Shown here in pieces: positions 23,076 to 36,273 of a DNA stretch of 64,000 nucleotides (the stretch's first letter is position 1; every line of letters begins with the position of its first letter). Origin of the DNA: Salarias fasciatus (Eukaryota; Chordata; Actinopteri; Blenniiformes; Blenniidae); NCBI RefSeq assembly GCF_902148845.1, contig NC_043751.1:20179586-20243585 (forward strand). Reading direction: 5' to 3'. A program made the position numbers and the translations under genes. The notes under the pieces are model-generated. The model saw nothing but the letters and a program-made list of their open reading frames with translations, did no database searches and was not told the origin of the DNA.

Positions 23076-26000
23076 TCATGTTTCCTCACACGACTCTTCT
23101 GGTTTCTGAAGGTACTGCTCGACAACGCCGACAATAGTCGACACTTCTGCCATGGCACCTTTACCTGGTGAAAAGACGAGTTAAAAGCCACTGAATCATT
23201 TCGAAATAGAAAAATGAATCATCGCTCATGTGAACAATAGTATTACATAAACAAGTTTAACTGCAGAGAAAATGATTCTGCTTGCTTTTCTCACCAGCTA
23301 AACCAGTTTTCCTTTAACTGGCTGGATTAGTCACTAACCATTAAAAAATTAACTTTAGGTGTTAAAAGAGTTCGTGCGCGGTGCCAGATGACTGCTAGAG
23401 ATGAAAGAAATGGTTTATTTTGTTCTTTCAGGAAAGTTACATCCACAGACGTGAGTCTGATGCCAGGAGCTGATTTAAGGCCCTTGACTCATTGAGTTTT
23501 ACACAGTTTTCGAAGGAGAGGATGAAAAATCTCCAGTGGTCTATGGGAGCTAAACCTTTCCTGACAGTGTCTGTGAAATTTTAAGAACTATACTTTGGAT
23601 AGTTTTATTTGTGAATCAGCTTGATTAAAACATTTCACGCCTCTTTATTTGGGCAGGGCTGAGCTGACCGAGCCGGGTTGATTTCCAATCCATTGTTTGT
23701 CGGTTAGATTCCTCATCCTGCCCCGTCCAATTGTTGACGTGGCCTTGGGCAAAATATTAAACGCCAAGTTGTTTTGATGGGTGTGAGAGCATGTTGCATG
23801 ACAAGTCTTCACCACTGGTGTCTGACTTCTGACTTGATAATTAGAGAACAAGTGAGGGTGATCGATCAAGCAAAGTGAGTTCAAATGGCTCAATCACAAT
23901 TTAAATGAAGTCAATATTTCATTTCTTTTGATGTATCTATAAAATGGCATATAGTTGAAACTGAAAACTAAAACTATAGTTTTAGTCTGTATATGTGGAA
24001 ATTAATGAACATCAGCTTCCCTGATATGACAACCAACCTTCATCTCCACACACTAGCTTCTTAGCGATACAGGGTATTTCCACATATCCAAACTCCTTGA
24101 GCCTGGACACCTGCTGGGCTGTAATAGGATGCAGCCACATAGCAGTATTCATGGCGGGGCAAAAGAGGAGAGGTCGACTGGTATCCCAGGCTCTCACCAC
24201 ACACGTCTGTAAGATTTAAACACAAATGTATCTGGAAATGGTAGCATATAAATTAAATGATAAACAATTTCTTTCCATCACATGTTCTCACCAATAAATT
24301 GTCACAAATGCCACTAGCAATCTTTCCCAGAGTGTTGGCATCAAGAGGGGCGATGACAAATAAGTCTGCCCACCGTCTCAGTTCAATGTGCAGCACAGGG
24401 TCTGATCTCTGAGTCCACAGCTATAGAGGAGAAGCAGTGGGGTAAAAATTAATAAGTCACTTGCTCTTTCACTTATTGCCTAGAATGTGGGACACTTTAT
24501 GTTGAAAAATCGCAGTCTCTTCTGGCACTTAGCCTTCTTTTTCACTAGCAAAAATTCTTCAACTCAACAATTTTTTTGATTGAAAAATCATGGCAATATT
24601 TATTTCACATGTTGAAATTCTATCACATAAGGTTTGAAGGGATCCACATGTCAGCTGTTGAAAACTTAAAAAAAAGAGTTAATATATTCACAGCAACACC
24701 TGCGATAAATGAATGAAAAATTAATCACGTTTAAAGTTACCTCCCACTCGTCTTTGTCACTGTAGATTTTGACTGATATCTCTGCGGGGTTGTAGAAGTG
24801 CTTGGCATGCTCTGTGGTGACCACTCTCACGTCCACCTAAACCATAAAACGGGATAAAGACATTTACAAGCACCTTGTTACTTTGGTAACAGTACTTAAA
24901 AAATAAAACAAAAAAGCACCTGTAAATGTTCATGCACAACGTTTTTATGGTGGCGTTTTTAATTGTTGTGACTGCTGAATGCTCTGATTCTTTAACATCC
25001 AAAAAGTAGATTTTGTTGTTCGCTTGCTCCCACCAACTCAGAAGAACTACTTCTTGTTAGATAATTGTGTCTAATGCACTAAATGTGTCTAAATAAAGTT
25101 GAAGTATCAGCTTTGAATAATAAACTTCAGAATGTAACAGATTCCCCTAAATACAGCCCCAATTTTCTCCCCAAATATATTTTTTAATATTTCTCATATT
25201 AAAAATACAAGCTTAGTATTTTCCATGTCTTGTCCTCTGTACTGTCTTGTTGTTATATTCATTTTCGTTGATATAAAATATAAATAGCAAGCAATCAAAG
25301 GTCTGCCTAGCTGTGTGAAACTGTTTTCTTAAAATACTTAGGTCAAAAAGTCAATTTACTAGATGCTGAGTAATGGTATTAAGATATATATATATATACA
25401 GATGGAATCAAAAACTATTTTTGAAATCAGAGAATAAAGAAATGAGGAACTGGCTGGTTGTTTCATATATATACATTAAAATGTGTTATTTTTGCCAAAT
25501 TGAGAGCATGTTTGTTTGAGCTCAACAGAAAACTATCAAGCCAAACATAAAGGCTATTTAGATCAATGAGGTCAATTCAGAGCCTCAAAATGATAAAATA
25601 TACTTCAACAATCAGTGACAGAGATGAAACAGATAACATCAGATAAGATACGTCAGAGTTCAGAATTAAAACAGTGATGTCATCAACAAATGTTTATAGA
25701 GTTCTAACAGATAAAAAAACACTACCCCTATGAGATACAACAGGTGTCATATGCTATTCTCTACAGTGATGACAAAAAAATGTCGAATGTGTTGCCTGAT
25801 TCGTTGTTCCTTTTCAGATTTGTATTTAATGGTTACTTCATTAATCGCAATAATTTTTATCTCGTTTTTTATAACCAAATTAGGACAACTGCCATAAGAT
25901 TGATGTAATTTTTAAGAGTCACTACCATAAATATTTTGACAAAAAACTGACTCGTCTATGTGTTGGTGTTAGCTATAGATTTATAGTAACTGACTATTTA

Positions 26001-26378
26001 AACCGAGGGTTGATGAACACAATGAGTGAACTAAAGGGTAAAATATGGTCACGTTGCTCATTTTCACCAGCTCTTCTTGATATTGAAATTAACTGGGCAT
26101 GGAGTTGCCTAACATCTCCACCTTGCGGCAAATGTGTGTTTGTGCGGACGATGGCATGTTTAGAAGCAGTGAAATATAAACCATGAAGGCATGAATGTCA
26201 ATAACAGAGTCACACATGTAAAAAAGCAGCTCACCCCGGGGAGCTGAAGAAGCTGTGACACCAGCAGAGGCAGTTTTAAAGCTGCGACGCTTCCTGTAAC
26301 ACCAACGAGCACACAAAATGTTCCAGGGGGCTTCAGCAAGTCAGATTTTAAACAAGAAACGTCTCCGTCTGTCTGCAT
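23076..26378 (-). CDS. ppcdc: Phosphopantothenoylcysteine decarboxylase
   Basis: Five coding exons (minus): 26378-26235, 24836-24741, 24420-24292, 24206-24038 and 23164-23076, giving 208 residues (human about 204). The enzyme removes CO2 from 4'-phosphopantothenoylcysteine to give 4'-phosphopantetheine in coenzyme A synthesis, using FMN. Exon 1 holds the flavin-binding [15 protein letters not shown]. Exon 3 holds [11 protein letters not shown] with the His that matches the active-site His90 of plant HAL3a. Exon 4 holds PAMNTAMW (substrate-binding Asn) and the Cys of CGDEG, completed by KGAMAEV in exon 5. I chose the ATG at 26378 because it leaves an N-terminus of family length; an in-frame ATG at 26459 would add 27 residues. 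All key residues are present. Confidence 0.96.
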
Positions 26379-26654
26379 ATTCACTCTGTTCTGAGCTACG
26401 CGCTCAACGAGCTGCCGCCCGCCGTGCTGTCGGACAGCCACTGCCACTTCCGTAAACATTCACCACGGACCAATCAGCGGGGGACAGCACAACTACGTCA
26501 TGACGCAAGCAGATTCGGACGCATGCACGCATGGAGAATATTCTGGGTATTTGCGGAAGCCTTTTGCGGGACAACTAACGTGACCGGAGGAGACCTCTGA
26601 TAGTGTTACACTGGCCTGAAGTATCTCTCAAATTTCTGAAAACAAAGCGTCGCC
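26379..26654. promoter_or_regulatory. Shared PPCDC/HACD3 bidirectional promoter
   Basis: Only about 280 bases (195 if PPCDC starts at 26459) separate the start codons of two divergent genes. The stretch is CpG-rich, has a CCAAT word (GGACCAATCAGC at about 26468) and a CRE-like TACGTCATGACGC at about 26493, and lacks a TATA box. These are usual traits of a housekeeping bidirectional promoter. Confidence 0.75.
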
Positions 26655-29600
26655 ATGCCGCTTACTCCCCTCGTTTACTGGGCTCAGCGGCACGAAGAAG
26701 TTTACCTACGAATAGAGCTGACGGACGCTCGGGTGAGTTAGTTAACCTGCTGTGACAGTAATTCAGCACAGCATTGCCTCGCAAACTCATTTTACACTAC
26801 GGACGTCTAACTAAATCGCAAATGAATGCTGCAGGCTGCTGTAAACACTTCTCTGATGTGCAGCTATATCGTGCGCTAATAATTAAGGAAATTCTCTGAA
26901 GCGTGGCTCATAATAACACAGCTCCCTGCTCAGGCCCCTCACTATCTGTCGACATTGACCTGACCAAATATTTTATTAGTGTTGTGAATGAGTAACGACT
27001 GTTTGAGGATAGTATTAGTAGGTAGTAGGTTAGTGACAAACACGTTATCAGGGGAAAGAGCAGGCATGTACAGGTGGGGCAAGGATGAGGATCAGGTGGA
27101 GTACTACCAGACTCCTGGCTGCATGTTGTCTGACCAGATCTGGTAATCAGATTTCTTTGAACAGCATAGTTTAGTATAGCATACCGGTGCATGATGGCCC
27201 ATTCACCTCAAAATGTTTCAAAGTAAAATAAATACTCTGTCTGGTATTGAGTTTTGTTTTGTTAAAACACTGAATTTCATTTTAAATCTAAAAGATACAT
27301 TTTGTGAGACTATTGCAACAATGTTCAGTATAAAGACTCAAATCAGAGATGAAAAACTAGCAGAAGGAGAGTTTTTAGATTTTACAACCTCTGATACCTC
27401 CAACTCCAGATATTAAAGCTTGAGGATTGCAGCTGTTGTACAGTGACATTAAGTGTATTATCTTCTTTACTGATCTTTCAGTTGGAGTGAGGATCTGCGC
27501 TGTCCTTCATTTTCCCCCTCCTCGTATCATTTTGTTGTTCTCATCCTGCACAGCTTTAATTTTCCATATATATTTTTTTTCTTCCCCAGAACATTAGCAT
27601 CCATGTACATGAAAATGTCCTCCACTTTGCAGGTAATACACATTCACTGATTTCACATTCGCTTGCTGGAACAAAACCATTTTAAAATACATATTTTGTG
27701 GCATTTTTTGTCTTTTATCTTGTGTGCAGCTCAGGGTAATGGTGCAAAGGGACAGAATGAATACGAGTTCAACTTGGCATTTCTTTTACCGGTGAAGACA
27801 AAGGTGTGTTTTTCATTTAGTTTGTCTTAATAATTTACTTTTCACCAGAAACACTTGTACTTATCGCTAGTCCTTGAAACGGATCACTTGATGGTGAAAC
27901 ATTTTTAAAGTCGTCCATCCTCGACTTCTCACTTTCCATCAGATGTATTTGGAAAAATGTCATTAATGCGTTTCCAGGTGAGTCACAAGTCCACGCAGCG
28001 ACAGGTGAACATTACCGTGAAGAAAGAGCAATGGGGCTGGTGGGAAAGACTGACGCTGCAGGAGCGTAGACCTGTCTTCTTATCGCCCGACTTCGACCGC
28101 TGGCTGGAGGAGTCAGATGCTGAGATGGAGATCCGGGAAAAGGTGTGGTTAAGTTCGTGTTGTTACATCAATACAGCGCCACACACAATGTCAGATTTGA
28201 TTGCCATTTTCATAGCTAATAATGGTGTGTGTGTGAGAGAAACATCGTCAGAGCTGCCTTTGCATTTTTATTGAGGGCACAGTTGTTGAACTCCCTTGAT
28301 TGCAGGAAGAGCGATCAAGATAAGAAAAGGAGCAAAGTTGAATTGATACATTCGGAAACAGAATTTCTTGGGCAGCAGTTTGGTTCAGATCAAAAGAAAG
28401 GGACAGCAAGCTCGTAGGTGACAAAAGTTGGGGCAATTTGTTTTTTATTGAACGGGGCTTTGAAATTTCACTTGTTTATTGCAAGATAGCGCCAGAGTGA
28501 CAGTGCTGTAGACAAGACAGTGACCTGGAAGGATGCCTAAACTGAAGAAATCTAACAATGTGGGGGTTTCTTCTAACAAGGAGGAGAGAAAGAACAGGCT
28601 CAAGGCTGCGAGGCGTAAAGAAGAAGAAGGTGAGTATTTTCAACATGTCTGCTCTTTACATCACAATAGATTTAAAATGTGGTGTAGGATTCAAACCGCA
28701 GATCCCAGGTCTGCTTCTCTAACCTCCAGGCCACTGCTGCCACTTCACCACATGGCATTTTAAGGAAGTTTGACTTCTGACCACCTCAGTTTGTCCAGTT
28801 AGTTTTGGTATTTTCTAAAAAGATGGTGTTTCTCATATCGTTGGCGAGCTGAAATGTCAAAAACAGAGTCTGTTTATAAATATTTATGAACTTGAATGTT
28901 TTCTACTAACTGGATCTGCTGCTTTCTGTTTAGCATTTTCTTTGAACATTTCAGGTTTTATCAGCTTGAAAACAGGGTATTTGTTTGTTTACAACCTGGT
29001 CCAGTTTCTTGGTTATTCATGGATGTTCATCAACATGACAGTGCGTCTTGTCATCTTTGGAAAAGGTGAGAGAATCGGCACATTTTTACAGCTTTTTTTT
29101 TTAGTTGGATGTCATATTTGTATCGATGGATCAGCCGAATCACCGAAACCTGGTCTCGTTTCAGATTCCTTCTACGACACATTTCACACAATGTCGGACG
29201 TGATGTACTTCTGCCAGGCTCTTTCATTTGTGGAAATTCTCAACGTCGCTTTGGGCATCGTCCACTCACCCATTGGTCCAACTGTTGGACAGGTATGTTA
29301 TTTCAGTTTGTGTTCAGCATCGCAGACAGATAACATTTCTTTCCGCTAATGCCGTCTTATCGTGTTCATGACGAGCGCTTCTGTCACCTTTGTTCATGCA
29401 CCAGGTGCTTGGAAGGAATTTCTTCCTTTTCATCATTTTTGGTAGCCTGGAGCAAATGCACCGCCAGCCTGTCGTCTTCTTTGTTTTCTACTTGTGGAGT
29501 TTTATTGAGCTTGTTAGGCAAGTACACGTTCACTTGGTTTTCCTGTTAACAATCAAGTTTATTATTGTCAAGGCTGTGTCTTCTAAAAAAACAAAAAAAA

Positions 29601-30420
29601 AAAAAAAAACTGACACTTTTTAAGCAAATTTCTTGTCTGTAATACTTTCAATTGATTTTGTTAAAAAGAAAAGATGAAACCCTAACAGTGACCAAATTTA
29701 GTGGCCTGCATTTACCCTGAAATTAACCTCTTAAAGTTGAGAAGTTTTACAAACTGATTTTGGCAATTTTGACTTTAAAAGAAACAATTATATACTACGT
29801 TTTACAATTTGTCAGCAGGAATTCCTGCTGTACAACAGACTTTAAGTTAAGAAGTGTCGGCTCTTTAATAACCTTCAAGTTATTGGGCAGTATAATGATG
29901 CTCAATTCCAACGTGTTGCTGCTTTCTCAGGTACCCATTTTACATGCTGGGCTGCATCAATGTAGACTGGAAACCTCTAACCTGGCTGCGGTACAGCATC
30001 TGGATACCACTGTATCCGTTAGGGGTTTTATCTGAACGTAAGATTGATCACTTTGTGAAACATTTACATTTCTTCAGTGCAAATACTGAAAAGAGTCTCA
30101 TCGCCTATCGTAGTTGCTGGAGTGATACAATCCATTCCCATCTTCGACGAAACCCGACTCTTCAGCATTCCTCTGCCAGAAGCAATCGGCACGTCTCTCA
30201 GCTTCTCCTGCCTCTTGTACCCCTATGTTGCCGTCATGTTTGTGGGTAAGTCCCAAAATCATAATCTGTCAACATGTTTTACAGTCTGAAGTCAAGGTTT
30301 TCGTTCTGGTGTTAATCTGCCTGTTTCCCCTTATTTTTTTTAGGACTTTATTTTAACATGCGGCACCTCTACAAGCAGAGGCAGAAGCGCCTCAGCACCA
30401 AAAAGAGGAAGGCAAATTGA
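26655..30420 (+). CDS. hacd3: 3-hydroxyacyl-CoA dehydratase 3 (PTPLAD1/B-ind1)
   Basis: Eleven exons: 26655-26732, 27590-27632, 27730-27803, 27978-28142, 28581-28629, 28955-29065, 29165-29292, 29405-29517, 29931-30037, 30114-30245 and 30344-30420, encoding 358 residues (human 362). Residues 1 to about 110 form a CS/p23-like domain (VYWAQRHEEVYLRIEL, VNITVKKEQWGWWERL). The rest is the multi-pass ER membrane dehydratase domain with YLWSFIELVRY, carrying the catalytic Tyr/Glu pair of the family. It dehydrates 3-hydroxyacyl-CoA in very-long-chain fatty-acid elongation. The C-terminus KRKAN fits the KxKxx ER retrieval signal. The intron after 29517 starts with GCAAGT, not GT; conservation of Arg-Tyr across the junction supports it. 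Exon 10 has two in-frame acceptors 36 bases apart. Confidence 0.95.
28681..28756 (-). repeat. tRNA-derived SINE head fragment in HACD3 intron
   Basis: Read on the minus strand it has an A-box-like TGGCAGCAGTGG and a B-box GGTTTGAATCC about 35 bases apart, the layout of a tRNA-derived pol III promoter in teleost SINEs. The downstream body is missing. Confidence 0.5.
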
Positions 30421-30977
30421 CAATAACGTTCTTCTGACACCTCTGCTGCCTGCTCATTTCTGAAAATAGTTAATTGATCTCTGTTGTTAAAAATCGAGCT
30501 TCAGACATTTAGTTTACTTCTTTTCCTTTTTTAGTGGCGTCAAACTAATTTCCTTTGTGTTGAGGTTTTAACAGCATTACATCATTGCTTATGTGATTAT
30601 GATCGCACTCACTGAACAGTTTCTCTAAAATCAGACAGACTTCAGAACTCTTATAGAGCATCAGGATTAGGTATCCTCCATTTTACTGCGCTTCGTGTTT
30701 GTTTGATCCGTTTTTTTTCAACCCAGTGGTGTTTTCGACTGTAACCAGCACTGATAAGAACACACTGCAGTTGTGATATCATGTGAAGAAATCAACCTTA
30801 ATTAATTATTATGAATAAGTTGTTATTTCCGATGCATCCGTCCTACAAAGCTCAGGGGAAAAACATGCCGGCGACCGCTAAATCATGTTAATATTCTGAG
30901 AGTTGCAGTCATTTTGAAAGAGAACCTGAACAGTAACTTCCAGCGTTTTCTGTACGTGTGGCAGTTATTCAACCCTG

Positions 30978-31060
30978 AATAAAAATGAAGTTTTAATGTG
31001 GTCTGTTTCTGGAAAATTCCTACAAAGACATGTAAAAAAAAAAAAAAAAAAAAAAAAAAA
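30978..31060. promoter_or_regulatory. Abutting 3' ends of HACD3 and INTS14, with A27 tract
   Basis: A plus-strand AATAAA at 30978-30983 serves HACD3. A minus-strand ATTAAA at 30997-30992 is the nearest signal for INTS14. A run of 27 A at 31034-31060 follows the HACD3 signal and would appear as a U-run in the INTS14 3'UTR. Signal choice is inferred. Confidence 0.45.
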
Positions 31061-31204
31061 CTAAAATATATATACATGTTAACATTTTCATCTCATTTTC
31101 ACAAAAAAATGACGAGTCCCTTTGAGTTCTTCAAACAACACGTGAAATACTTCAGATGCTGTTCCGCTCAGGCGTCCGTGTTTCAGTTCTAATTGGGAAG
31201 TGGC

Positions 31205-34200
31205 TCAGCTGGAGAAGTCGGTGTGCATGGGAACGATGTTGTGATCAAAAGCGGCGTACTGGGAGTCGCCGGTGCTGGCCAGCTTGAGCTGCTGTGCGGC
31301 GTGGGTGAGCTGGAAGGCGGCGTCGGGGTGGGCCGAGTCTGGCAGCAGGGTGCACTCTCTCTCCAGGAGCTCGGCCACGCCCTTCAGGAGCTCCCAGAAG
31401 CCGAAGGCCAAGGCGGCTTTCCGCAGGCGGTTCAGCTCCTGAACACATCCAAGGGCACGAAGCGGGACATTAATGAAGTCCTGGTAAAGTGCCAGTTTCA
31501 CTCCCGTTTTTGACCCTTTCTGGCTCAACTCACCTTGTAGAAAGTCTGAGTTTTATCAGGAAGTTTCCTTGCATTTCTCAGGATCTTCTGGACATCAGTC
31601 TGTACAATAACAGCATGAAAACATCTAAGTTAATGACAACTGCAGATGAAATATTGTAAAATCTTGATTGCACATGTTCATTTAAAGAATAGTGAAACGT
31701 TTCAAGCTGACGCTGTTTCTGAAAGCTCTTAACATTCAGTGCGAGAGTGTCTGTGTCACACTGCGGTACATTCACATTACACAGGGAATGCGGATTAAAT
31801 CATGCTGAATGATGCAGTTCAGCTTGTTTGAGGAGTCCAAATTTTATTTTGACACGCTGGATGTCAGAAAGAAATATAAAATAATCTCCAACAGCCAGAT
31901 TGTCTTCATTACAGCAGCCAATATGACAGAAATGTCAAAAGCTTTAAAGTCTCACTGCGAGGAAGTGAAAGATGAAGAGGCCGGTTTGTTGTGCTGATGA
32001 GATTAGACTATCAGTGAAAATATTCTCACATCATAAAGATATTTCCGCTAACATTCACACATTTTCCTTTTAGCCACACCCGATTTCATCAAATAACACT
32101 CCTAATCAGATTAGTTAGAAGCTCAGTTGCCACAAGTATTCACTGACGGAACAGGACTCGCTCAAAAGCAATTTGTTTTTGTCTCAACCTGGTCAATCTC
32201 TTCTAATAGTGGAGAAAATCTAGCAAAACAAACTTCAAACCAAAGAACATGGTATGAAACATTGATAAATGATTCTGAGGGCTCCGTACTACATGAACTA
32301 CATAATTGAATTGAGTTCATTGATGCCACCCAGTGATTAAATATTTGTGCTCTAAATGTATTCAACCTGTTCAGAATAACTTGGAAAACCAACATATTTG
32401 ACCGTCTTTTCTTAGTGGAGCGTTCCTCTTGACACGTTTCGCTTCAACTCATAATCAGTAACGTTCTCATTTTTGAGCTCATGATATTTGCAGAAGAACA
32501 GAAAAAACTTGGGTGACACATTGAAATAGCAGCTACTTGTACTTTTTAGAATTTGTGTAAATAAATAATCAGTTTGATATTTTGTGTTTTAATATGTGGG
32601 ATCAACAAAGTCTGCTCTTATCTTATATTGACATAAATATGGATGTTAAAAGCTTCTCTTAATTTCAAAATAAAATATATATGAAATGTGGCACCTTTTT
32701 TTAATCAGAGTACCCATGAGAAAAGTGACAGCAGATACATTGGGGGTATGTTGTGAAAGGCATACAAGCTGTCAATTTATTTATTTTTTATGATTTTTAA
32801 GCGACTTGACTCAAAATACTCCAAAGGATCTCATTTTCCCTTTTTTCGTATTTGTCAAAATGTGGCGTCTGATCTCTGGGGATCACCAAACGACGGTGGC
32901 TTTATACAGTGTATTTGACCTCACCTGCAGCCCGCTGGCTTTAATCCACACCGTGACGTTCTGGGCGTAACTCCGTTTGGCCTGCGGCGTCACGGGGAAA
33001 GGACTCTTACTGTCGTCCTCTCCGTACGGGTTTTCAGCAGCTTCTGAAATAGGTGAGAGTTCGCGTGACACATCGGTGAATCGGCTGAATCAAGCCATCA
33101 CAATCAAAGCAGTCATAAGAAAGCTGGCTCAATCATTAACTGCTGTATTGAGTACACACACACAAACACAAACAGAGTCCTTGGCACTCATGCAGCCATT
33201 TGTGGGTCAGTGTGTGACAGGTTAAGGAAGAAGAGAATCTTCTTTAACAGATTATTGTGAATATGGAAATAGGTTTCAGTTGAGTTTATTTTGAAGGCTG
33301 ACATGGACACGGCGGTGAAGAGAAAAGTTACCTGAGATTGGCCCCAGGTGTGAGATCTTCCCCAGCCAGGGCAGAGGCTCCGGACCAGGCTCAAACAGAG
33401 ACATCATCAGGTTGGATTTCTTTTTGCTGTCTGCCTGAGCGTACAGCATACCGAACCACTCTGGCCTGGCGAACAGAGGAACAAACTACATTAAAGACAT
33501 TTACCAATGAAATATAACAACAGTTGATGATTGAGTGAATGCGATCAACATCTGACCCCAGCTGAACCAGCGCCACCATGCCCTCCACCTTCAGACTTCC
33601 ATGCAGTAAGACACAAAAGTTGGGACTTTTTCCTGCCATCTGACTTGCGGAGGGTTCCTCCTCAAGCTCATCTGTGGCACCGGCCCCGACCTCGTCCACG
33701 TCTGAAATCAGGTGAAAATATCATGTTGAAACATCAGATTGCTTACAGAATTACACTGAGAACCATTTTAGAGTGTAAATATGATTTAGGAGTCCTGGAA
33801 GTGATAATCTGGTTCCTAAAGAATCCTAATCTCAACAAAAAGGAGACTGCTTGGGATTATATAAAGAAAAAAGAATTTGAGGCAACCTACATCCACAAAT
33901 AATCTATGCTTAGTTTTTCTAACGGTGTTTTCAACAGACTTGCTACATCAATTCTTCTGTGGTCACACTAAATGCTGATGTTCATGTCACGCTGCACTGT
34001 GAGAAAGTTACTGCTCCTCTCTTTTTGATAGTCTTCTTTGAAAATATTGTACCGTAACTCTGGCCTGAAGCTTCTGAAAATCAGTACAAATTTATATATG
34101 TGTATTTATGTGCAAAAGTGATTTGTCTACAGGATTAAAAACATCAAACCAACCTTTGTTTACTGCAATAGGAAGAACCAGGTGTCTGGATATAACAGGT

Positions 34201-36273
34201 GGACTAGAGATGTCGGCAATTTCTAGGAAACCCACAATTTCCAAATCTGCAAAGCACAGAGCAGAATCACGACGAGCGCGGCAAGTAACCTCTTACTTTA
34301 AACTCTAATGGTGAAGTCTAGAGCAGGTTGGGTACCTGTGCTGACGGTTTGTGGCATGGGCTCCACCTCGTCGTCCACCACGACGGGCTCGGGGCGGGGG
34401 AACACCTGGACGTCTGACGACAGATTGCCACAGTGCAGAACAGCGTGGAACGGCGAGTATGCAAAATCAATCAGCCGTCTGCAGCCACAGAAAGACAAAT
34501 GGAGCATTTCTTACTGAAGTGTTTCCTTCATACACAACTTTCTCCTCGTTTGCAATCGTACCCAAACATGCCCTGTACGCTCTTCATGCAAAGAGGTCCG
34601 TCCACAGTGAAGATCTGTCCGTCCCCTCCGCTGAGGCGAAGCAGCTCCTCTAAGTTGTCCATGGCGTCGGTCGCCTGAAGCTGCAAACATACAATATTTT
34701 TATTATTAATATTATTAAAACAAATTGAACATCTGATATATTTCATGTATTTTATTGTGAATAAAAATGGGTTTGTGAAGATCACTGATGCCTAATTTTG
34801 TTGGGGGTATTTGGGATGACAAAGGACAGAAGCAGAGAGTTTTCTGTCTCGTACTGCAAAAACCTTCTTCAGGAAAATTCAGATCAACACAAATCAGTCC
34901 GGTGGTTGACCTGAAAGCTGTGTACTTATAAGTGCGCATCGGTTTTGTGGCTGGACTCGACATGCACCAATGCGAGCAAAAAAAAAAAAAAAAAGCCAAA
35001 ACGGACTCTACTTCCTGAAAAGGCTACAATCTTTCAACAACAACAGGAAACTCCTGTTTTGTGTTGTTTTCTTTTTAACACAGAGATAGATATGTGTGTG
35101 GGAGGCAGCGCTCCAAAGAGTGACTCATGCTGCTCAGGTGGGCCGGCGCTGTGGTGAACACAGAGCTGCACATTCTTGTGACGGTTACAGGGAAGACAGG
35201 TCTGTAGTTGCCCTCTGCACAGCGTCGTCGGCAACAACAGAAGCTGGTTCAGTGGAAACTGCTCCTCACCAGACCGCAGGTCTAACAAAAACACCCTTGT
35301 CCCTGGTGCACCAAACTATAATTCACTCAGGCGGCGGAGGGATAACTGATGGAAAAAAAAAAAGGCCAGGGGGTAGTAGAAAATAAGGCTTTGTCTCCAC
35401 ATTCAGTCTCTTTACTGCTGACAGAAATAGCTTTCCAAAATTTGTAAAATATAACACACAAGCAGAAGGCCTCCTTTGCATTGTTTTATGGAAATTATTG
35501 TTTTAAAGTCAGTGAAAATTCGGTCAGTGAGCAGCTGGTATCAAAGAACATGATTTCGTACCTCCTCTGCATTGGCTACACACATGATGAACAACTTGGT
35601 TGGGAAAGGAAAAGGCAGAGGAAACTTCTTGTCTTCTCCACGCTGCTTCAGTGTTTGGAGCGAGTGTCTGAGGGAGCCCTTTCCTATACCCAGAGATCCA
35701 TCAGTGACGAGCACCAACTAAAAGACATGTGACAAATACACACAGAGAGCTGAAACCACTGGAAGAAAATGATTCATCAATATCAGCTTCAACAATTATT
35801 GATACAATCCCAATGAAGTGACTGAATAGTTTTAAAATACCTGACAGGGACATGCACTTCCCCACTCCTGCTGTACGACATTATTGACACCATTAAGTGC
35901 TGATTCAACACAAGTCTTGTCGTAGTCTTCCAATCTGCTAAGGGCCTCCTGCAGACAGAAAAAAAAAACATTAATTAAATGTTTGTCAGTCCCTCTTGAA
36001 ACATACTGACTAAATTCTTCAAGGATAAATGTAATAATAAGTTCTATTTACCTGCAATGCATTGTAGTCCCTGGTGAAAGGCACCAGGAGCTCCCAGAGG
36101 GAAGAGAAAGCCATCAGTGCTGTGAACTCCAAGCGATAGTTTGAGGCCATATGTTCAAACAACATGTTGAGGCCGTGGACAGCGAGGTTCTTCCTCTGAA
36201 ACTCCTCGCTGCCATCCAGACAGACTGGCCGTGTCATGGACAGGGATACGTCCATTAAGACCACGGTAGGCAT
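31205..36273 (-). CDS. ints14: Integrator complex subunit 14 (VWA9)
   Basis: Eleven coding exons (minus): 36273-36052, 35948-35841, 35717-35562, 34680-34562, 34478-34336, 34246-34154, 33701-33557, 33465-33332, 33043-32925, 31599-31534 and 31438-31205. Phases agree throughout and give 512 residues (human 518). The N-terminus is a von Willebrand A domain with the MIDAS-type DVSLSMT motif; later parts include FPRPEPVVVDDEVEP, NFCVLLHGSLKVEGM and the C-terminal HTDFSS. INTS14 forms a module with INTS10 and INTS13 in the nuclear Integrator complex, which cleaves snRNA and promoter-proximal transcripts. The tail is slightly shorter than in human. It is tail to tail with HACD3, as in other vertebrates. 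Confidence 0.96.

Noticed and set aside
29760-29930. Upstream extension of the HACD3 frame
   Set aside because: It is intronic, between the GC donor at 29518 and the TTTCTCAG acceptor at 29930.
31034-31060. A27 run as the tail of a retroposed sequence
   Set aside because: It lies just past the HACD3 polyadenylation signal with no target duplication and no inserted body; it looks like a simple homopolymer.
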